NCBI GenBank assembly: GCA_947462425.1
Contig: CANHPI010000068.1
Span: 1 to 10,237, forward strand
Direction: 5' to 3'
Origin: Bacteroidota bacterium
GTDB lineage: Bacteria; Bacteroidota; Bacteroidia; B-17B0; B-17BO
Length of the DNA: 10,237 nucleotides
Every line of letters begins with the position of its first letter. The first letter of the stretch is position 1. A model generated the notes under the pieces. That model did no database searches and was not told the origin of the DNA. It saw only the letters and a program-made list of their open reading frames with translations. Positions 6,779 through 10,237 of the stretch are shown one piece after another. The position numbers and the translations under genes are program-made.

Positions 6779-8158
6779 ATGTTCCAAAAAATCAGCAAAA
6801 ATATTTTAGAAACTATTGGTAATACACCGCTTGTTCAAATAAACTCAATCACAAAAGATTTGCCATGCACTGTATTGGCAAAAGTTGAAACTACTAATCC
6901 TGGAAATTCTATTAAAGATAGAATGGCTTTAAAAATGATTGAGGATGCTGAAAAAGACGGTCGCTTAAAACCAGGAGGAACAATTATTGAAGGTACAAGC
7001 GGCAATACCGGAATGGGTTTAGCAATTGCGGCCATTATTAAGGGCTACAAATGCGTATTTACAACTACTGATAAACAAAGTAAAGAAAAAGTAGATGCCT
7101 TGCGTGCTTTTGGCGCTGATGTTGTTGTTTGCCCAACAGATGTTGAACCAGAAGATCCAAAATCTTATTATTCAGTTTCATCACGTTTGGTAAAAGAAAT
7201 TCCTAATTCATGGAAGCCAAATCAATATGATAACAAATCAAATTCGGTGGCACATTATGAGCAAACTGGTCCTGAAATTTGGGAACAAACAGAAGGGAAA
7301 ATTACTCATTTAGTAGTTGGTGTTGGAACAGGAGGAACAATTAGCGGAACTGGAAAATACTTAAAAGAAAAAAATCCAAATATTAAAGTTTTGGGTATTG
7401 ATACTTACGGTTCAATCTTTAAAAAATTAAAAGAAACGGGCATTATCGATAAAAATGAAATTTATCCTTACATCACTGAAGGTATTGGTGAAGATTTTTT
7501 ACCGGAAAACGTGGATATTAATTTAATTGATCATTTTGAAAAAGTAACCGATCGAGACGCTGCTATCATGACTCGCAGAATTCCGCGCGAAGAAGGTATT
7601 TTTGCAGGAAACTCTGCTGGTTCTGCTATGGCTGGTTTAATGCAAATGAAAGACATGTTTAAACCGGGTGATGTTGTTGTGGTTATTTTTCATGACCACG
7701 GAACACGCTATTTAGGTAAAATGTTTAATGACGATTGGATGCGTGACAGAGGTTTCTTAGAAATTAAAAAACCAAAAGCAATAGATTTAATTTCATCACA
7801 CAAAAACCAAAAATTATTAACGGTTGACGCTAATTCATCAATTTCAGATGCTTTAAGTATCATGAATAAATTTGGTATTTCTCAAATACCGGTTAAAAAA
7901 GGTGATGAATTTGTTGGGTCATTAAATGATAGTTACTTATTCTCAAAATTAATTGAAGACAGTTCTATCAAAACAAAAATGGTATCAGATGTAATGCAAG
8001 CACCGTTCCCTTTTGTTAATGATCAAACGCTAATGGAAGATATTTCGAAATTAATTACACGTGAAAACAATGCTGTATTAATGACCGATTTAGCAGGAAC
8101 AACTCATATTATTACAAAACATGATTTAATACAAGGAATATCTCAAATGAGTAATTAA
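6779..8158 (+). CDS. Cystathionine beta-synthase-type PLP enzyme with C-terminal CBS-domain pair
   Basis: This is a fold-type II PLP enzyme of the cystathionine beta-synthase/cysteine synthase family, 459 residues, cytoplasmic. The Schiff-base lysine is K46 in NPGNSIKDRMA. The substrate loop TSGNTG is at 73-78 and the phosphate-binding GVGTGGT at 181-187. NSVAHYEQTGPEIW (155-168) and EGIGEDFLP (234-242) resemble the CBS rather than the CysK branch. A tandem CBS-domain pair occupies about 335-456 (LLTVDANSSISDALSIM; SDVMQAPFPFVNDQTLMEDI). In eukaryotic CBS this pair binds S-adenosylmethionine, so ligand regulation is plausible here but unproven. There is no N-terminal heme-binding extension. 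The likely reaction is serine (or O-acetylserine) plus homocysteine to cystathionine; cysteine synthase activity with sulfide is the alternative. It may be co-transcribed with purC (64-nt gap), although no functional link is evident. The ATG at 6779 lies directly before the conserved ILETIGNTPLV. Confidence 0.9.
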   Translation: MFQKISKNILETIGNTPLVQINSITKDLPCTVLAKVETTNPGNSIKDRMALKMIEDAEKDGRLKPGGTIIEGTSGNTGMGLAIAAIIKGYKCVFTTTDKQSKEKVDALRAFGADVVVCPTDVEPEDPKSYYSVSSRLVKEIPNSWKPNQYDNKSNSVAHYEQTGPEIWEQTEGKITHLVVGVGTGGTISGTGKYLKEKNPNIKVLGIDTYGSIFKKLKETGIIDKNEIYPYITEGIGEDFLPENVDINLIDHFEKVTDRDAAIMTRRIPREEGIFAGNSAGSAMAGLMQMKDMFKPGDVVVVIFHDHGTRYLGKMFNDDWMRDRGFLEIKKPKAIDLISSHKNQKLLTVDANSSISDALSIMNKFGISQIPVKKGDEFVGSLNDSYLFSKLIEDSSIKTKMVSDVMQAPFPFVNDQTLMEDISKLITRENNAVLMTDLAGTTHIITKHDLIQGISQMSN

Positions 8159-8255
8159 CCATTTATCATTAGAGAATATCAAATCACAATAATTAACAGA
8201 CTTTTAAAATAAAATAATTGTAAATTTATTTAAAATAATATCAGTCAGATAAAAG

Positions 8256-8285
8256 TTGATACATTATTAATCTTCTCTACTTTTA
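8256..8285 (+). promoter_or_regulatory. Probable promoter of the S8 peptidase gene
   Basis: TTG (8256-8258), a 19-nt spacer and TACTTTTA (8278-8285), one mismatch from TAnnTTTG at the last base. The expected transcription start is about 20 nt before the ATG at 8312. The rest of the 153-nt gap is very AT-rich and shows no strong terminator for the CBS gene. Confidence 0.55.
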
Positions 8286-8311
8286 CCTGAATAAAACAAC
8301 AAATAAATACT

Positions 8312-9925
8312 ATGAAAAAAATTACCATCCTTGCTTCTTTATTTTTTGTATTAGCAGCTAATGCTCAAAACAAACGTCCTGATAACTGGTTTAATTTAGA
8401 TGCTTCCAAAGACTCTGTTAATGGTGTAAGTACAGAAAAAACTTATGCAGAATTATTGAAAGGAAAAAAATCAACTACGATAATTGTAGGTGTTTTAGAT
8501 AGTGGTGTAGATTATATGCACGAAGATTTGAAAGACATCATGTGGACAAATTCGAAAGAAATTGCCGGCAATGGAATTGATGATGATAAAAATGGCTACA
8601 TTGATGATATTCATGGCTGGAATTTTATGGGAAGTAAAGACGGGAAAAACGTTGAAAAAGATAATTTAGAATTAACCCGTGTTTACAAATCACTAAAAAC
8701 AAAATACGATGGGAAATCTGAAAAAGATTTAGCTTCAAAAGCGGATAAAAAAGAATTTAAATATTGGCAAATAGTTAAAGCTGATTACGAAAAAGAATTA
8801 GCGGATGCTGAAGCTCAAGTAAAACAATATAAGTTTATTAAAGAAGCAGTTAGTGGGGTTGTTGAAAAAATAAAAAAAGAAAAAAATATAGAAAAAGTCA
8901 CATTAGATGACCTAAAATCTTTTGAAGCAAAAGAACAAAAGGATAAACAAGGTAAAGCAATTGCTGTTGGACAAGGCACAGCTGGAATGGATGTTGTTGA
9001 CTTATTGGCAAAATTAGATGAAGCTTTAGCATCAATGGATGGATCACAATTAGATGTAAATTCAAATACGCGTTCAATTGTTGGAGATAATTATGCTGAT
9101 TTAACTGAAAAATACTATGGTAATGGAGATTGCAAAGGACCTGCAGCTTTTCACGGAACACACGTAGCAGGAATTATTGCAGCTTCCCGTAAAAATGGAA
9201 TTGGCATAGATGGTGTTGCTGACAACGTTCGTATTATGAGTGTTCGTTGCGTGCCAGATGGCGATGAGCGTGATAAAGATGTAGCAAATGCAATTCGTTA
9301 TGCCGTTGATAATGGTGCAGTAATTCTAAATATGAGTTTTGGAAAAAAATACTCACCTGGCAAAAAAGCGGTTGACGATGCTGTAAAATATGCAGAAAGT
9401 AAAGGTGTTTTATTAATTCATGCTGCTGGAAACGCTTCTGATGATATTGATGAAGTCATTCATTATCCTTGCAAAAAATTAGAAAACGGAAAAATTCCAT
9501 CAAACTTTATGGATGTTGGAGCTTTAAGTTGGAAACCTAATGATAAAATTGCAGCACCATTTAGTAATTATGGAAAAAAAACAGTTGACATTTTTGCACC
9601 TGGCGTTGATATTAACTCAACCGTGCCTGATATAAACAAATATGAAGATGCAAGTGGAACAAGTATGGCTGCACCAGTTGTGGCTGGTGTTGCAGCAGTT
9701 TTAAAATCTTACTATCCGGAATTAACACCAAAACAAATTATTAAAATATTAACTAAATCTTCCGTTAAAACATATAAAGGAAAAAAAGTAATTAAACCAG
9801 GTACTAAGGATGAAATGATAGAATTTAATGAATTATCAAAAACCGGTGGTATTGTAAACCTTTACGAAGCAATTAAAATGGCTGAAGGTATGGTTAAAAA
9901 GAAAGTGATAAGAGCTAAATTTTAA
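8312..9925 (+). CDS. Secreted S8 family (subtilisin-like) serine peptidase
   Basis: This is an exported endopeptidase of the subtilase family, 537 residues. It has a classic Sec signal peptide: MKK, a hydrophobic core, and ANA before Q19 as the likely signal peptidase I site. The catalytic triad is complete: D63 in VGVLDSGVDYMHEDL, H281 in FHGTHVAGIIAA and S451 in GTSMAAPVVAGVAA. The oxyanion asparagine is N374 in HAAGNAS. NGIDDDKNGYIDDIHGWNF (87-105) is a calcium-loop-like motif usual in Bacteroidota members. Between Asp and His lies a long, Lys/Glu-rich, probably helical insertion (about 120-265). No separate inhibitor-type propeptide is obvious; only about 35 residues separate the signal peptide from the catalytic domain. 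The protein ends at VIRAKF without a type IX sorting domain, suggesting a periplasmic or otherwise exported location. It probably acts in general protein degradation. It has its own promoter and a strong terminator. Confidence 0.93.
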   Translation: MKKITILASLFFVLAANAQNKRPDNWFNLDASKDSVNGVSTEKTYAELLKGKKSTTIIVGVLDSGVDYMHEDLKDIMWTNSKEIAGNGIDDDKNGYIDDIHGWNFMGSKDGKNVEKDNLELTRVYKSLKTKYDGKSEKDLASKADKKEFKYWQIVKADYEKELADAEAQVKQYKFIKEAVSGVVEKIKKEKNIEKVTLDDLKSFEAKEQKDKQGKAIAVGQGTAGMDVVDLLAKLDEALASMDGSQLDVNSNTRSIVGDNYADLTEKYYGNGDCKGPAAFHGTHVAGIIAASRKNGIGIDGVADNVRIMSVRCVPDGDERDKDVANAIRYAVDNGAVILNMSFGKKYSPGKKAVDDAVKYAESKGVLLIHAAGNASDDIDEVIHYPCKKLENGKIPSNFMDVGALSWKPNDKIAAPFSNYGKKTVDIFAPGVDINSTVPDINKYEDASGTSMAAPVVAGVAAVLKSYYPELTPKQIIKILTKSSVKTYKGKKVIKPGTKDEMIEFNELSKTGGIVNLYEAIKMAEGMVKKKVIRAKF

Positions 9926-9967
9926 GAGTGATTTTATACAAAATTAAAATATAGAAAATGAGTAAAT

Positions 9968-9999
9968 AAAAAAGACAATCCAAATAGATTGTCTTTTTT
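9968..9999. terminator. Symmetric, probably bidirectional terminator
   Basis: AAAAAAGACAATC (9968-9980) and GATTGTCTTTTTT (9987-9999) form a perfect 13-bp stem around the loop CAAATA. The stem ends in six A on one side and six T on the other, so it can terminate transcription on both strands. It lies 42 nt after the peptidase stop codon and 60 nt after the stop of the converging minus-strand gene. Confidence 0.9.
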
Positions 10000-10059
10000 A
10001 TTTATGGCATAATACTGAAAAATGGAAGGTTAATTCCTCTGAATCTATTAAAACAAATA

Positions 10060-10237
10060 TTAAATAGTCCAATTTAAAGATTCAAAAATGTAAGGAAATG
10101 AACAATCTGAAATAATCATTTTTTCCGTTAATTGATTTACTTGACTTTCAATAATGACTGATAATTGTTCTAAATTTTTAAATATACATACTGTAAAATT
10201 TGCTTTAATTATTTTTCCACATTCTTTCTGCAGAGTT
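10060..10237 (-). CDS. 3' end of an unrecognised minus-strand gene (partial)
   Basis: An open frame of 58 codons enters from the right edge on the minus strand and ends at TAA (10062-10060). The start lies outside the window. The visible part begins TLQKECGKIIKANF, contains the amphipathic stretch KNLEQLSVIIESQVNQLTEK, and ends SFPYIFESLNWTI. I do not recognise the family. It has no clear membrane segment, and the visible part contains three cysteines. Support for it being real comes from its position: it converges on the peptidase gene, and the symmetric terminator between the two would serve both. The alternative is a chance open frame in AT-rich DNA. Confidence 0.55.
   Translation of the reverse strand, partial: TLQKECGKIIKANFTVCIFKNLEQLSVIIESQVNQLTEKMIISDCSFPYIFESLNWTI

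Noticed and set aside
6835..7035. 66-codon minus-strand frame inside the CBS gene
   Set aside because: It is a shadow of the PLP-binding region, which is clearly coding on the other strand.
8202..8235. Inverted repeat TTTTAAAATAAA / TTTATTTAAAA after the CBS gene as a terminator
   Set aside because: The stem is A/T only with a bulge and no following T tract, as expected by chance in this AT-rich gap.
8898..9161. 87-codon open frame on the minus strand within the peptidase gene
   Set aside because: It is antisense to the conserved S8 coding sequence, has low-complexity L/Q/H-rich composition, and shows no recognisable motif.

Overview
The window is low-GC DNA that reads as a chromosome segment of a free-living or environmental Bacteroidota (Flavobacteriia/Sphingobacteriia-like). 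The evidence is a DUF4270 lipoprotein, the short 'glycogen/starch synthase' typical of this phylum, promoters of the Bacteroidota type (TTG/TTTG, about 19-21 nt, TAnnTTTG), a lack of clear Shine-Dalgarno sequences, and a subtilase carrying the NGxDDDxNGYxDD motif common in this phylum. A species cannot be named from the sequence alone.

Layout, left to right. A tRNA-Glu(UUC) gene (111-182) has a clear promoter and a strong intrinsic terminator. A 340-nt gene-free stretch follows, holding a GGGAAACA direct repeat and several inverted repeats. Next comes dihydrolipoyl dehydrogenase (lpd) on the minus strand. Divergent from it, behind a 337-nt intergenic region, lies a plus-strand block: a truncated GT5 starch/glycogen-synthase-like protein, a DUF4270 lipoprotein and a GT4 glycosyltransferase. 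Then come purC (SAICAR synthase), a cystathionine beta-synthase-type PLP enzyme with a C-terminal CBS-domain pair, and a secreted S8 (subtilisin-like) peptidase. A symmetric, probably bidirectional terminator separates the peptidase from the 3' end of a minus-strand gene that runs off the right edge.

Functionally this is mostly core metabolism: the E3 component of 2-oxoacid dehydrogenases, purine synthesis and sulfur amino acid metabolism. An envelope/glycan-related trio (GT5-like, DUF4270, GT4) and an exported protease complete the set. DUF4270 and GT4 are only 21 nt apart and are probably co-transcribed. The GT5-like gene has its own promoter, and a terminator-like hairpin separates it from DUF4270. 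purC and the peptidase have plausible promoters of their own. The CBS gene follows purC by 64 nt.

No complete new system (defence island, CRISPR, mobile element, biosynthetic cluster) is visible. The items most worth a second look are a perfect 26-bp palindrome inside the GT4 coding sequence, the half-length GT5-like protein lacking the usual ADP-glucose-binding motif, a T10 tract inside its promoter spacer, the hairpin placed directly before the DUF4270 start, and possible integration-site remnants next to the tRNA.
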